NCBI RefSeq assembly: GCF_033958435.1 | Contig: NC_134138.1 | Span: 179,722,798 to 179,786,797 of the forward strand | Reading direction: 5' to 3' | DNA length: 64,000 bases | DNA from: Carettochelys insculpta | Taxonomy: Eukaryota; Chordata; Testudines; Carettochelyidae | Shown here: positions 1 to 11,517 of the stretch, piece by piece | Layout: every line of letters starts with the position of its first letter | Position numbering within the stretch: position 1 is the first letter of the stretch | Position numbers and translations under genes: made by a program | The notes under the pieces: model-generated | What the model was told of the DNA's origin: nothing | The model's database searches: none | What the model saw: the letters and a program-made list of their open reading frames with translations, nothing else

Positions 1-2537
1 TGCTATGAGTTTTCAAGATTTTCCATTGATGTGGATATATGATAGTCTCTTAAAATCCTAAAATGTTAAATGAATCTATACAGCTAGTGATCAGATATAT
101 CAAGGTTCTCTGAAAATCCCTCTCATGAAGGGTGTTGATAGGTAAACCAGTGATATGCTTAGTCTTGATTAAGCCTTGCTTGAAGAATTCTGAATACATG
201 AGGTTACCAACATCCATCAAAGAGAAACTCTTGCTGTTATGGCAGCAAAAGAACATTACCTATAAACTGTGCTACCATTTAAAAATGTAGTTTGCAGGAT
301 TGCAGAGAAGCAGATGCAACATTAACTGCTGTGGGCAAAGCAAACTGGAAGGTCTCAGAGCACTAGCCCAAAATAAGGAGAGAGAGTAGGAAGGAAGCAA
401 TGTTACACAAGCCAAGGCTCTTCTCTTCACTCTTTGGTATCTCTGAATATCTCTGAACAGACTTTCCCAAAGACAAGGAATAGTTCTTATTGAAATCCTG
501 GCCCTACTGAACTAAACAACAAAACTCCCTGCCATTTCAACAGCGCCAGATCCCTGGAAGTTGTCGAGCTTCCAGCAGGAACACCGCGGGTTGGGCTATT
601 TCTTAATCAGAAATTTAACACATGACTTTTTTCCAGCTTGCTGGTTTCCTCTTTATACAAATTGTGTGTCCAACATACACTTATACTACGATGGAATATC
701 CTTTATTAAACCAATACAGATACAAAGAGTTGCACACTAAAGTACCCCTGTTTCAAGTTACCATCATTGCAGATTTTTTTTTAAATGATCAGAAATCAGT
801 TCAGCCAGGCCCACCTGTGGCAGGTGAAGGCACCAAGGGGGAGAGTGCATAGAAGCCCATTCATTTCAAAGAGGCAGGGAGTTGCAGGCCCCTTTGAAAT
901 GCCACGTGAGCATTTTTCTTCTATTCTGCATGGTTTCTGAGGACTGGAGGACAGGGCCAGCGCTGTGCTCCAAGTGATGCAAAGGCTGTCAGGCTGTCTG
1001 CCCTTGGCCCTACCCTTCTGCCTGAGGCTCTGCCCCTTCTAGGGGCATGAAGCAGCCCCCCACCAGCACCATACCCTTGGGCCCATGGTGGCTCTTGACT
1101 CTGCTGGTTCAGCCAGCAACATGCTCTGCGGGGGAACTGAGGATGAAGCTTGAAATAAGCAAGTGGGTAGCCCATCTGTATTGGAGCAGAAGTGCCATCC
1201 ACAAAATTCCCCTCTGTACTAGTTCCCTGCTCACTAGTTCAACATGTAAATCTTGCTCTAATTGGAACACACTCCTAAGGAATTTAAAATATTCATATTC
1301 CTGGGAACACCTGCTACTCCATCTCATGACAAATGTTTTCTGAGAATCTTTTCCTTCTCAGCTCCAAAAATATAATAACCTCCTTTCTCTTCCTTTCAAA
1401 CTGTTTTAATTTTTCCTTTCCATTTTCACCCAACCTGCCAGGGTTCTCATTAACTCAATCTATTACATGTTAACAGTTCCGAGAGGAGATGCCTCAGTAT
1501 TGGAGCTTGCTTCATATTCTTGTGTTAGAGCAAAGAGTTTTCTAATAGATATACTCCAGATCTTAGCCAGCTGGACACCTCAGTAATTTCTACAAGGTCT
1601 GTCCAGCTCAGGAAGTTCTATGATTATAAATGGACCTAATTCCATTTGGATGCAACAGTGATACTGAGGCACAAGGTACTAGTGGCTAAGATCCATTTTA
1701 TCTTGAATCCACAGATAAATTTTTTTACTATGGTTTAGAGCAAGATTATTGTGTGATGACAATATCCAATGAAGCTTTGGGAAAAAGAGTGATTGAGTTA
1801 GGGAGTTAAAATAGGATTATCTTTCATTTCACATTAGGTTTTCATAAAGTATCCAGCTAAGATGGAAAGGCAAGCTCTTGAAAAATGACAGGCAGCAAAA
1901 GACATACTGGACTAGAGTCTTTTCTCACTTACTCCCGTACCATATTGACCTGTGTGGAGTTATTCCTGAAGTAAGCTGAGAGCAAAGTCTGGCCCACAGA
2001 AATATAATCTGTGAGACATTATTTAAAATCAGACATCAACAGTTTAAGAACAAATTTGTACACTTCCACAACCTCACTGATTTCAGTAAGCCCAGGATTT
2101 GAACCTTAATGAAGAGGTTATTATAGTATGACTTAAGCTGGACAAAGACGATCAGGTTTCAGAAGGAACCTAGTTTAGTGTGACATCAGAGGGTTCAGGA
2201 AGGCAAGCTTGGCCTTGCTGCTCACAGGCAAACACATACCTCTCAGCATGTAGCTGTGACCTTTCTGCAAGCACAGTAAATAGCCTTTTCTTTCCCTTTC
2301 ATGCCAATTCTCAAGAAGCCTGTCTCCTCAGGACAATGCAACCCAAGTCGCTGTACAGACTCGGGGACCCTAAAAAGGATTTGAGGATTTCACTGAGTAT
2401 TGTGATGTCAGATGCTTGCGGATGTAAGGTGGTTTGAAGAGTCTCTCTAGAAAGAAAGATAAAATAGGAACTGGGACAGAGCAGGTTTTGTACAACCAAG
2501 CAGAGCCAAGCATAGAGAGGCATGTAGGTTAAGACAT
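1..2537. other. Unassigned AT-rich flank
   Basis: I see no convincing gene here. Open frames are short and lack recognisable domains. About 795-1190 is richer in GC, with pyrimidine-rich runs resembling degraded GC-rich interspersed repeats seen elsewhere in the window, but I cannot name a family. Confidence 0.4.
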
Positions 2538-2869
2538 AAGGGCTACATCTACACGTGAACGCTACATCGAAATAGCCTATTTCGATGAATAATGTCTACA
2601 CGTCCTCCAGGGCTGGCAACATCAACATTCAACGTCGACGCTGGGCAGCACCACATCGAAGTAGGCGCTGCAAGGGAACGTCTACATGCCAAAGTAGCAC
2701 ACATCGAAATAAGGGTGCCAGGAACAGCTGCAGACAGGGTCACAGGGCGGACTAGCGCTTCCGGGGCAACAGCTAGCCGCTCCCTTAAAGGGCCCCTCCC
2801 AGACACACGCAGCCTGCACAGCACGCGGTCTGCAGAGCCATAGGCGCACACATCTTGAGCGACGCAGTC

Positions 2870-2877
2870 ATGGATCC

Positions 2878-2922
<45 letters not shown>

Positions 2923-3874
2923 AGAGGTCCACCCAGCCGCCCCTGCAGGAGTGCTCGCCCTGTTCCATGCCATGCAGGAGGCAGCTGAACACCTCCTTGC
3001 CACAGAGGAGGAGCTGCCTGCAGGGGAGGAGGACGCAACCCCCAACCCTGCAGCACGCCCCCCACCGCCGCACACGCCACCGGCTGTGGAGCTACCCCAC
3101 GAGCACCAACTGGTGGGAGCAGCTGGTGCTCGGAGAGTGGGACGATGACCGCTGGCTCCAGAACTTTCGCATGAGCCGGCAGACATTTCTGGAGCTATGC
3201 CAGTGGCTCACCTCCCGCACTGAGGCACCAGGACACTGCTATACGGCGTGCCCTCAGCGTCGAGAAACGGGTCGGCATCGCTGTCTGGAAGCTGGCCACT
3301 CCAGACAGCTACCGATCTGTGGGCCAGCAGTTTGGCGTCAGCAAGGCCACCGTTGGGGCTGTCCTCATGGAGGTAAGAGGACCCACGGGGAGCGGGGGAG
3401 GCAGCCCTGGCAGGGGAGCCGGGGGGAGGCAGCCCTGGCGGTGGGGGGGCCCTGGCAGGGGAGGGCCACACACACCCTGCACACCCCTCATTGGTGCTCT
3501 CCCATGTGCTTCCCCTGCAGGTCGTCCGCGCCATCAACGCCCTGCTCCTCCACAGGCTTGTGAAGTTGGGGGACCCGGACGCCGCCATCGTGGGCTTTGC
3601 CACCCTGGGCTTCCCCAATTGCTTCGGGGCACTGGATGGGACTCACATCCCCATCCACGCCCCGGAACACAGTGGAGGATGCTACTTAAACAGGATGGGC
3701 TACCACTCAGTGGTCCTCCAGGCCTTGGTGGACAGCCGGGGCCACTTCCTGGACATATATGTGGGCTGGCCTGGCAGCACCCACGGCACCCGAGTATTCT
3801 GGAACTCGGGCCTGTGCCGCCGGCTGGAGGCGGGGACCTACATCCCACAGCGGGAGATCCATTCCGCCTCTTGA
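2870..3874 (+). pseudogene. HARBI1-like DDE nuclease of Harbinger A, truncated and frameshifted
   Basis: This is the transposase nuclease of a Harbinger element. It starts at an ATG (MDP) followed by 14 glutamines, like element D. Family blocks are WSYPTSTNWWEQLVLGEWDD, FRMSRQTFLELCQWL, KRVGIAVWKLATPDSYRS, FGVSKATVGAVLMEV, then GFPNCFGALDGTHIPI with the first catalytic Asp. An intron with gtaag and cag boundaries lies at 3373-3520. The blocks sit in three frames, with shifts near 3065 and 3230. The second catalytic Asp is Gly (GSTHGTRVF, codon 3785-3787). The frame ends at the deletion junction, so the C-terminal part with the third acidic residue is gone. A functional product is very unlikely. 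Confidence 0.85.
2879..2920 (+). repeat. (CAG)14 triplet repeat coding for polyGln
   Basis: Fourteen uninterrupted CAG units follow the MDP start of the Harbinger A nuclease. Element D has 17 units at the same place. Confidence 0.95.
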
Positions 3875-4058
3875 TCCCCATTACCTGGAGCACTTCCTCC
3901 TCTCTCCAGACCCCCAGCAGGTCCCGAAGCTCGGCCTCCGTCCAGGAGGGGCCCCACTGCCGCCTCCCTGCCTGGCTCCTGGGCTGGGAGCCCTGGCTCC
4001 CCTTGGGGGGGTCCCCTGGGGGCACTTGGGGGGGCTGGCGGGCGGCCATTGCAGCCAT
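3862..4058 (-). pseudogene. Myb/SANT-like protein remnant of Harbinger A
   Basis: On the minus strand the first part of Harbinger ORF2 survives: an ATG near 4049-4058 (MAARQPP), a Pro/Gln/Gly-rich leader, then WTEAELRDLLGVWREEEVLQ, the start of a Myb/SANT-like trihelix DNA-binding domain. It stops after about 65 residues at the internal deletion. In intact elements this protein binds the transposon ends and works with the nuclease. This copy keeps only the first helices of the domain. Confidence 0.75.
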
Positions 4059-4563
4059 GGGGTGTGTGTGGGGCTGCTGAGGGACGTGCAGTCTGGCCGC
4101 ATGTCTGGGCTGCCGCCTGCATGTTCTCTCAGCTTCCTGCACAGGAAGGCAGGGGGCAGGGAGCTTTAAGGGGCCGCTCCACGTGGCCACCATTGAGCTC
4201 AGGGGCTGGAGAGAGCATCTCTCAACCCCTCAGCTGATGGCCACCATGGAGGACCCCACTATTTCGATATTGCGGGATGTGCAACGACTACACATTCCCT
4301 TCTTCAACGTTGAACATCGAAGTAGGGCGCTATTCCCGTCGCCTCATGGGGTTAGCGACTTCGACATCTCGCCGCCTAACATCGATGTTAACTTCGAAAT
4401 AGCGCCCAACACGTGTAGCTGTGACAGGTGCTATTTCGAAGTTGGTGCCGCTACTTCGAAGTAGGTGGCACGTGTAGACGCGGCTAAGTTCTGTTATCAT
4501 TTCAGTTATCTGTAAAGCCAAACCCCAGAACCTTCAAGTGTGGATTCTGCATAGAGTCTACAC

Positions 4564-4795
4564 CAGGAGTGGGAAAAAAGCAGTCCATGTGCTATGCACA
4601 GTTCACCAGGGTTAGCCTCTGGTGGGCTGCCAGTTCTTTATTTACCTTGACAGCTGCCTGCAGCTCCCGTTGGCCATGGGTTACCATTGTTGGTTAACAG
4701 GAGTTGAGAGTGGCCATACCCATGGAGGACCATGTAAATAAAGCATCTGGTTGCCGGCCAAGGGTTAACCCTGGCAAACTATGTCCAGCTCACAG
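4564..4795. mobile_element. hAT-type non-autonomous repeat
   Basis: The left end CAGGAGTGGG follows GTCTACAC (4556-4563), close to the 8-bp nTCTAnAn target preference of hAT elements. Inside, CCAGGGTTAGCC on the left pairs with GGTTAACCCTGG on the right, giving a diverged inverted-repeat structure. A clear right-hand target duplication is missing, so the right border is approximate. Confidence 0.5.
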
Positions 4796-5105
4796 GTCAC
4801 TTATTGTGCCTCCCTGGTTTATGCTATGTTCAGACCAATGTGAGAAATATACCTTCTTAGTCACATGATACCGCTTCTGCTCTGATTTGATAATAGGTGA
4901 ATAACCAGTAACCTAAAGAGTGGATTTTTAGGGAAATAATAATGTATAGTAAAATTCATGTGACTTTTGGGAATTATAAAGAATTGCTGAAATATGAAAT
5001 AATATAACCCCATGAATCAAAGTGTCCCTTGATTAAATAGAGTTTGAAACTTCTAGAATTATATATCTATTTCACTGGCTTTAAAAATAATTTGTAGTGA
5101 GGTGT

Positions 5106-6535
5106 AATGGGGCAGGATGGCCACCCCACCTCCCAGAAAGGGAGGACCCCTTCTGGCAGCCATTATGTATAGAGCCTGGCTCCTCCCAGTCACCTGACTG
5201 GAAGTTAAGAGGCAGGGCAAGGACTAGAAAAGCCCAGCCTGAGGGCTCAGTTAAGGTCAATCCTCCCAAGGAGCCAGAGCCCACCTCTGGGCTCCCCACC
5301 TGGGAGGCTGAGGCCCTAGTCTGTACTGGGACTCAAGAGGAGCCTGGGCATAGCCCTGGGCTCCCTGCCTGAGATGCTGAATTCTCATATAGGACTGAGC
5401 CTCTAGAGGAGCCAGGGGATGGCCCTGGGATCCCTGCCTTAGTGGTTGAGGGATGCCTAAATGAGGCCAAGTCCTGGATTGGGCCACCTGGGCCCCTGCT
5501 GGTTCTGACATCCCATGGACCCCAGCAGGACCTGCAGGACAGAGTAGATCAGTTGGACCCGGAGGACTGGGTACAGTATCCACCTCAACTTGCACCCCAA
5601 GCCAGCCTGAGGCAGAGGAATCAATAGGCTGCCTGGGCCTGGGCATGGGCCTGGGCCACCCACACACCAGCTGGACCTGAAATCCTGTGAGCCACGAGAC
5701 GTCGGATGGACTTTGGGTATGTGTCAGGGGAGAGACCTGGAGTAGCCCAGGGGATAAGAGGACTGTTAAAGGTACAAGGGGCTGCGTGTTGCAGTCTGGA
5801 TTTCCCCACTGACCCATGCTACAGACTGTGCTGCTGCAACCAGGGCCCCTGGGCTGGGACTCAGTGGAGCAGGTGGGCCTGCATCTCCCCAGCCACCCAC
5901 TTGCCAGGTGGCAGTTTCCCCCCTCTCTGCCAGCATGGGCGGAGTGTCTGTTGTGTTTGCATGCTGCCCTGCCCTGAGTTAGGGCCTTTGACTGTGGTAT
6001 TGTTGCCCTGCCTTGCACCAGGGCATGGGCTCCTTTTTGGATATGCACCACCCCACCCTGAGCAAGGGCCAGGGGCCCCCAAAGACTGTTTGTTGCCCCA
6101 CCTTGCTCCAGGGCTTGGGCTCCATTTGATGTGTACCATCCTGTCCTGAGCTAGGGCTGGGGGCCACATGAAAACTGTTATTTGCTGCCTCCCCTTGCTC
6201 CAAGGCTTGGGCTTCCTTGGGTGTTTGCTGCCTCATCCTGAGCTAGGACCAGGGGCCTCCAAAACTGTAGGCTTGCAACCCTGCCCTGAACTAGGGCTGG
6301 GGGCCACCAAAGACTGTTAGCTTGCTGTTGCCCTGATTTAGGACTAGCCCAGACTTGAGCTGATTTCCCCCAGCACCTTCCTGAGATAAGGCAGGAGTTC
6401 TTTGAACTATTGCCTCTCGCCCACCTGAGTCAAGGTGGAAACCCCCTGAACGAGTGACGTGGGGATTGTTGGGCATTCATGGCAGTGGGGCAGGATGGCT
6501 GCCACTGACCCAGAAGGAATCTTCCCCTTCCAGGA
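5106..6535. repeat. GC-rich composite repeat bounded by a direct repeat
   Basis: About 1.4 kb of GC-rich DNA sits in AT-rich surroundings. Related sequence occurs at both borders in the same orientation: GGGGCAGGATGGCCACC (about 5109) and GGGGCAGGATGGCTGCC (about 6487), each followed by a similar 30-40 bp. Flanking direct repeats could be short terminal repeats of a retroelement remnant, or two arms of a larger tandem unit. Minus-strand frames such as 5257-6051 are low-complexity Pro/Gly/Gln-rich and match no domain I know. Confidence 0.5.
5960..6350. repeat. Degenerate ~90-bp tandem repeat
   Basis: About four copies of a unit containing 'ttgccctgccttgc', 'cctgagctaggg' and 'gggggccaccaaa' recur at roughly 6000, 6091, 6182 and 6271. 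It lies inside the composite repeat 5106-6535. Confidence 0.7.
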
Positions 6536-7525
6536 GCCTGAACCAGCTACATGAGGAAACAATAATATCATGCAAGTTAAAATAATAGCAGTTGGGTTCT
6601 TGTGGCATTTTTACAAAAAAAAATTCAAATACCATCAGAAAAGATAGCCAGGAAACTAATATACTAAGCAACCTTATTTATGTTGTCTTTTTTCCTGTGT
6701 AGGTGCGAAGTGATGCTTACCTTTATTATACAAAACCTAATGTGCACTGAAGCTTCATAAAATTTTCTGTGGTTGCAGTACGAAAGATGATCAATCTTTT
6801 TTAATTAAGAAGGGAAAAATTTGATTGTTTGACAATATTTGTATTTCCCAGGGCAAATCAAAAATATATTTCAAATTTAGCCAATAACTTCTTTTGTACA
6901 TTCTTCCCCTCACTGGAAAGTCTGATTATTTTGCTAGTAGACTTACACTGATTAATTATTAAATATTGATTTCAAAGTTTTGTTCATGGCCATTTGATTA
7001 TTTAGCTGATAAGGCACATCCTGTCTAAGAAAAAGTAATTCCATCTTAGATGTCTTTGGCTGTTAACCATCATCTTCTTTCACTTACTAACTTATCTTAC
7101 TGCAAACTGCTATGAGCAGTGCCAAACAAAGAACTGTGAGCTGTTCAAAGGGAAACTTCCACTGTGGAAGGGATCTCAATCAGTGAAAAGCTGTCAGAGA
7201 CCCGCATCCACATAACAAAACAGGACATGTTGTCCTAGTTGTCCCCTCTTTCATTTTGTCTGAATAAGAAAGAAGCATGTCTTCTGCTATCTAGCTCTGT
7301 CTCTGGTATTTCTTTAGTCCTTCTTAATATTGGGATTATGATAGAACCTACCTGACATTGGGAGCCCATTATGCAAGGCAACAACAAAGTAACAGTCAGT
7401 CCCTGGGCTACAGAGTTGCCATGTACTCGTGACTTTTCTGGATATGTAGATGGTCCTTCTGTGGTGCATTTGAATCACTTTACTTTTTGATGAAGCTTAT
7501 TTAGGTGAAGTTTCTCACAGGACAT
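6536..7525. other. No feature recognised
   Basis: AT-rich sequence with only short random open frames and no repeat family I recognise. Confidence 0.5.
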
Positions 7526-7528
7526 TTG

Positions 7529-8239
7529 AGCCGTGTCTACACGTGCACGCTACTTCGAAGTAGCGGCACTAACTTCCAAATAGCGCCCGTCACGGCTACA
7601 CGCGCCGGGCGCTATTTCAAAGTTAACTTCGACGTTAGGCGGCGAGACGTCGAAGTCGCTAACCCCATGAGGGGATAGGAATAGCGCCCTACTTCAACGT
7701 TCAAAGTCGAAGTAGGGACCGTGTAGTCGTTGCGCGTCCAGCAACTTCGAAATAGCGGGGTCCGCCATGGCAGCCATCAGCTGGGGGGTTGAGAGATGCT
7801 CTCTCTCCAGCCCCTGCGGGGCTCTATGGTCACCGTGGGCAGCAGCCCTTAGCCCAGGGCTTCTGGCTGCTGCTGCGGCAGCTGGGGATCCATGCTGCAG
7901 GCACAGGGTCTGCAACCAGTTGTCAGCTCTGTGTATTTTGTGTTGTTTAGTGCAACTGTGTCTGGGAGGGGCCCTTTAAGGGAGCGGCTTGCTGTTGAGT
8001 CCGCCCTGTGACCCTGTCTGCAGCTGTGCCTGGCACCCTTATTTCGATGTGTGCTACTTTGGCGTGTAGACGTTCCCTCGCAGCGCCTATTTCGATGTGG
8101 TGCCGCGCAACATCGAAGTTGAACATCGACGTTGCCAGCCCTGGAGGACGTGTAGACGTTACTCATCGAAATAGCCTATTTCGATGTTGCTACATCGAAA
8201 TAACGTATTTCGATGTAGGCTTCACGTGTAGACGTTGCC
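7529..8239 (-). mobile_element. Short non-autonomous Harbinger (element B)
   Basis: The ends AGCCGTGTCTACACG and CGTGTAGACGTTGCC are inverted repeats flanked by TTG (7526-7528 and 8240-8242). The 711-bp element lies in reverse orientation to A, C and D. It keeps both subterminal regions rich in TTCGAA/ATCGAAAT and the ORF1 leader with the CCTTAAAGGG motif. Reading in reverse, a stub of the nuclease start follows (MDPQLPQQQPEALG), and then the sequence passes directly to the ORF2-side end. Element E has the same layout and nearly the same length, so both belong to one deletion-derived subfamily. Confidence 0.9.
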
Positions 8240-8242
8240 TTG

Positions 8243-9540
8243 ATGAGAAGTAGTTTGTTAGCCTCTTATTTCAACTCGCATATACCATACTTTATAATTT
8301 CAGCATTAACTGAGCCAATAGCTGGCATTTCCATGTCTATCTCCACTCCAGAAAGAATTTCATAAGATCTAGCATCACATGTCATCTTCAAATCACTGAA
8401 GAACTGTTAAGGTTACTGAGTGTATCGAGTACAAAGGCTCCAGTACTGCTAGGTAGGGAACTGGCATTGAGAGAGAACAGTTCAAAAGGACCTCATGGAC
8501 TTTTGAGATTAATGCTGATTGGTTGGCTCATGGTAGGAATGTTACCTGCATCCAGAAAAACCAAGGCTGTCGACTCTGGACAAGTTCCCTGTACTCTTGT
8601 ACACCTTGTGTAGTGTCTTGCACCATTGAAAATCAGAAATGAGACTATATACTGAAATATGCCCCTTTACGACTACACCATGTTCAAGGCAGAGGAGAAT
8701 TGGGTACGTTGTTAGCTTTGTAGTACTTACCAGTTGCGTAAGGTCATTCTCTGGAGAATAATTAGTTATTCAGATGTTCCCATATTCTGTAGAAAGTCAA
8801 ACTCCTGTGGGAGTTTGAATTTCCTAAGGAATAGACCTTCTACAGCAGAGACTGGGATGAGAGAGAGACACAACATCTTCTTAGACCCATCCCTACAATT
8901 TCAGATGGTCTGGTTTACTCAAAAATGTCTCTGTGTCACTGCAATACTGAGGCTGGAAGAAAGGGGAAGTGGGCGTTCATTCTGATTCCGCAAGTTACTT
9001 AGACATGATTCATATCATGCATGTTAGCAGCATTGTTAAAGTCGGTGAGACTATTCCCATACTTAGTGGGATGAATGCATAAGTAAATTGTCAAACTAGA
9101 GTCAAACTATTTAATTCCACATAACCCTATCTTCTTCATCAGTGTGTCAGGCAAATATAGAACCTTAAAAAATAATTAAATTAAAAGTGGGCTTTTTCTC
9201 TGGGCGGGCTTGCCAAAATACTCTCAGTCCTAAGTCAGAGCAAGTAAATTTACTGGCCCATTGATGACTGCTAGCTTATTGCAGGAGGCACAGTATTTCA
9301 GTGTTGGCAGCAGTGCTAAATTGGCTCCTGTCTGCTTAAGCTTCCTGTTTCTGTCCAAACAACTGCTAGTTCTTAAGTGAACTGATTTTTATTTGGGTAG
9401 GGTCAGGTATTAAATAGTCCATTTATATTAGAGCTTAATTCAGACTGGAGCTCATGGAAATCAAGACTAAAGCTTCGAGCTGAATGTTGTAGTTGTGACT
9501 GCCTCAAATTCATACAGCACCTTTCATTGTAAGGAAGCCC
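8243..9540. other. No feature recognised
   Basis: AT-rich, with no extended open frame bearing a domain and no repeat I can name. Confidence 0.5.
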
Positions 9541-10370
9541 AAAGTGCACCAACAGCCTGCTAAACCCTTAGCACAAACTGAATGCGGCAACTTACCAAAG
9601 TTGCTACCACCTCAGGAGCAGCAGGAGCCATACGAGCTGGGGCATGAGCAAGGTGGGCTGGCCAGAGCTGCATCCCATATGAGTCATGGTGGCCAGAACT
9701 GTGAGCTGTGCCAGTTAGAGCCACGCCAGCCAGAGTAGCGCCCCACAGGAGCCACACTGGCAGAAGCCGTGCTGGCTGGAGCCCATGTGAGCTGTGCCAG
9801 AAAAGTGGCAGCGCTGCCAGTGGTGTGGGCCAGATAAAAAGGCTCCGTGCGCCAGATTCTGGTCTGCGGTCTGGACACCCCTGCCCTAGCTCCACACCAT
9901 GCAGGGCTCTGACCCCGCCCCATGATGGGGACTCTGAGCGGGGGCTCCAGCCACGTGGGAGGTCTGGGGAGCCTTGGCCCCACACCATACAGGGCTCTAG
10001 CCCTGGCACCATTACATGGTGGAGACTCAGGGAGGGAGCTCCATTCCCACGCTGCACAAGGCTCTGGCCCCAGCCCCAGAGGGCTCTGGCTTCAGCAACT
10101 CTGGGGGGCTGGACTCCATCCCCACAGGAGGTCTGGAGGGCCTTGGCCCCTCACCATATAGGACTCTGGGCCCTCTCCAGCCCCCCTTTCCTGCACCCAG
10201 CTCCAGACCCCCTTTCCTACACCCAGCTCCAGCTCCAGTCCCAGCCCCACCACGCACCTGAGAAAGGCCAGGGCTGGTGGCAGTGTTCCAGCGGGGGCAA
10301 CAGGCAGAGGCGGGTGGCTTGGAGCTGCTTTTAAAAATAGCAGTGGTGGCAGCAGGAAAAATAGGTGGTT
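9541..10370. repeat. GC-rich repeat with ~85-bp degenerate tandem units
   Basis: The motif accatgcagggctct recurs in variant form at about 9897, 9984 and 10153, consistent with an ~85-bp unit. The segment around 9830-9880 ('ggccagataaaaaggctc') resembles the terminal part of turtle hAT-type repeats. Open frames on both strands are Pro/Ser/Gly-rich and appear to be by-products of GC content. Confidence 0.5.
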
Positions 10371-11315
10371 AGACACCATTCTGCTGGGAAAGAAACCTGG
10401 GTTTTATTCCCTGCCAGGGTTTCTCTCTATAGAAGGTATTGACTGCATTGGTAAAACTCTTCTACGACACTAGTCCTGTCTCAAGCCTCTCCTTTGCTCG
10501 TGCTGCCTGCTTTTGGACAGGAAAGAGGAAATAGCAATTACCTTACTCATTAACAATCTTCCTCCCGCAGATATACTATTATCAAGGTCTCTTAGACTGG
10601 ATATATGACAATAAAATCTTGTACAGGGCCTACAGTGACTCTAGCCCACAGTCTGAAAAACCAAAAGGAAGTACATTGCAGTAGTCAATTTATCTATCTT
10701 GGAAAAAGGAAGGGCTTAGTTATTCCTGCCAGGATCTGAATTTTAGTACCGTGGAGTGTGGCAGGCATATGCATCCCTGCTGTAATTCCATTAATTCCAG
10801 TGCAGTTAACACTACAGATGAATTAGGCCATGCATATTTCAAACCTAAACTTACAAAAAATAACCTATCCTCCTGGCCCATGCAGCAGCATTTTCCTCCC
10901 ACACCTCTGTTCTTCTCTGTGTGTTGTCCTCAGTTTCTCTTATTTTTTCATATTAATAAGTACAGAAAGTTGATCAAATTATGATATATGTTAAGGAGAC
11001 TCCATCCTATATGTGAGTGAATAGGTCTCTGTTATTGTAGCCTGAGGTAATTAATTGTTCTCAGATACACGTTTTGCTCTTTTTTGCAAATACAATAATT
11101 TTGAACTAAAAAGTTACCTATTTAAGCTTAATGTAAAGTTTGAATGTGAAAAAATATTACCAAGTTTGCATTTGAACTTTTCTCCCTGAAGATGTGTTTT
11201 TGTGACTTTGGTTTTAATCAAAGCTAATACTTTGGTGGTATAGGGTGGTCCTATACCCTACTTTCCTCTTATGGAGAACTAGTGGAAGTTCACATTTGGA
11301 CAACAATAAGTCTCA
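10371..11315. other. No feature recognised
   Basis: AT-rich unique-looking DNA with no supported gene. Confidence 0.45.
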
Positions 11316-11324
11316 TCAAATTAA

Positions 11325-11395
11325 CAAAACAAAGCAAGCAGTCATGTAGCACCTTAAAGATTAACAAATTTAGTTATTTGGTAATGAGCTTTCTC
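11325..11395 (+). repeat. SINE-like fragment, plus orientation
   Basis: Partial match to the turtle-type SINE repeated in this window: 'gtagcaccttaaagattaac' followed by a degraded 'gagctttct...accca' segment. It lies just upstream of a minus-strand copy. Confidence 0.6.
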
Positions 11396-11436
11396 TTACC
11401 CACAAAAGAGAATAACAAATAATACTGAATAAACTG

Positions 11437-11513
11437 CATTTGTTAGTCTTTACGGTGCTACAGGACTGTTTGCTTGGTTTTGTGAAGATCCAGACTAACA
11501 TGGCTACCCCTCT
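11437..11513 (-). repeat. SINE-like fragment, minus orientation
   Basis: Carries 'ttagtctttacggtgctaca' and 'ccagactaacatggctac', the reverse complement of the SINE head seen at 34774 and 35247. Together with 11325-11395 it makes an inverted SINE pair. Confidence 0.7.
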
Positions 11514-11517
11514 GGGT

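Larger units (their letters stand above)
2541..4485 (+). mobile_element. PIF/Harbinger DNA transposon, internally deleted (element A)
   Basis: The left end GGCTACATCTACACG and the reverse complement of the right end, AGCCGCGTCTACACG, form 15-bp inverted repeats. They are flanked by 3-bp duplications AAG (2538-2540 and 4486-4488), as expected for PIF/Harbinger. Subterminal regions carry many TTCGAA/ATCGAAAT motifs. The element holds most of a HARBI1-like nuclease gene and the start of a Myb/SANT-like gene on the other strand. The nuclease breaks off near 3858 and the sequence then resumes in the first exon of the second gene. About 2.7 kb present in element D (36060-40838) is missing, so A is non-autonomous. 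Confidence 0.9.

Noticed and set aside
2549..3073. Polyleucine-rich antisense frame across the CAG repeat, resembling a signal or membrane segment
   Set aside because: It is the complement of the CAG array read in another frame. The sense strand has the nuclease blocks.
5257..6051. A 264-codon minus-strand open frame
   Set aside because: The composition follows the GC-rich tandem array, no domain is visible, and comparable frames occur on the other strand.
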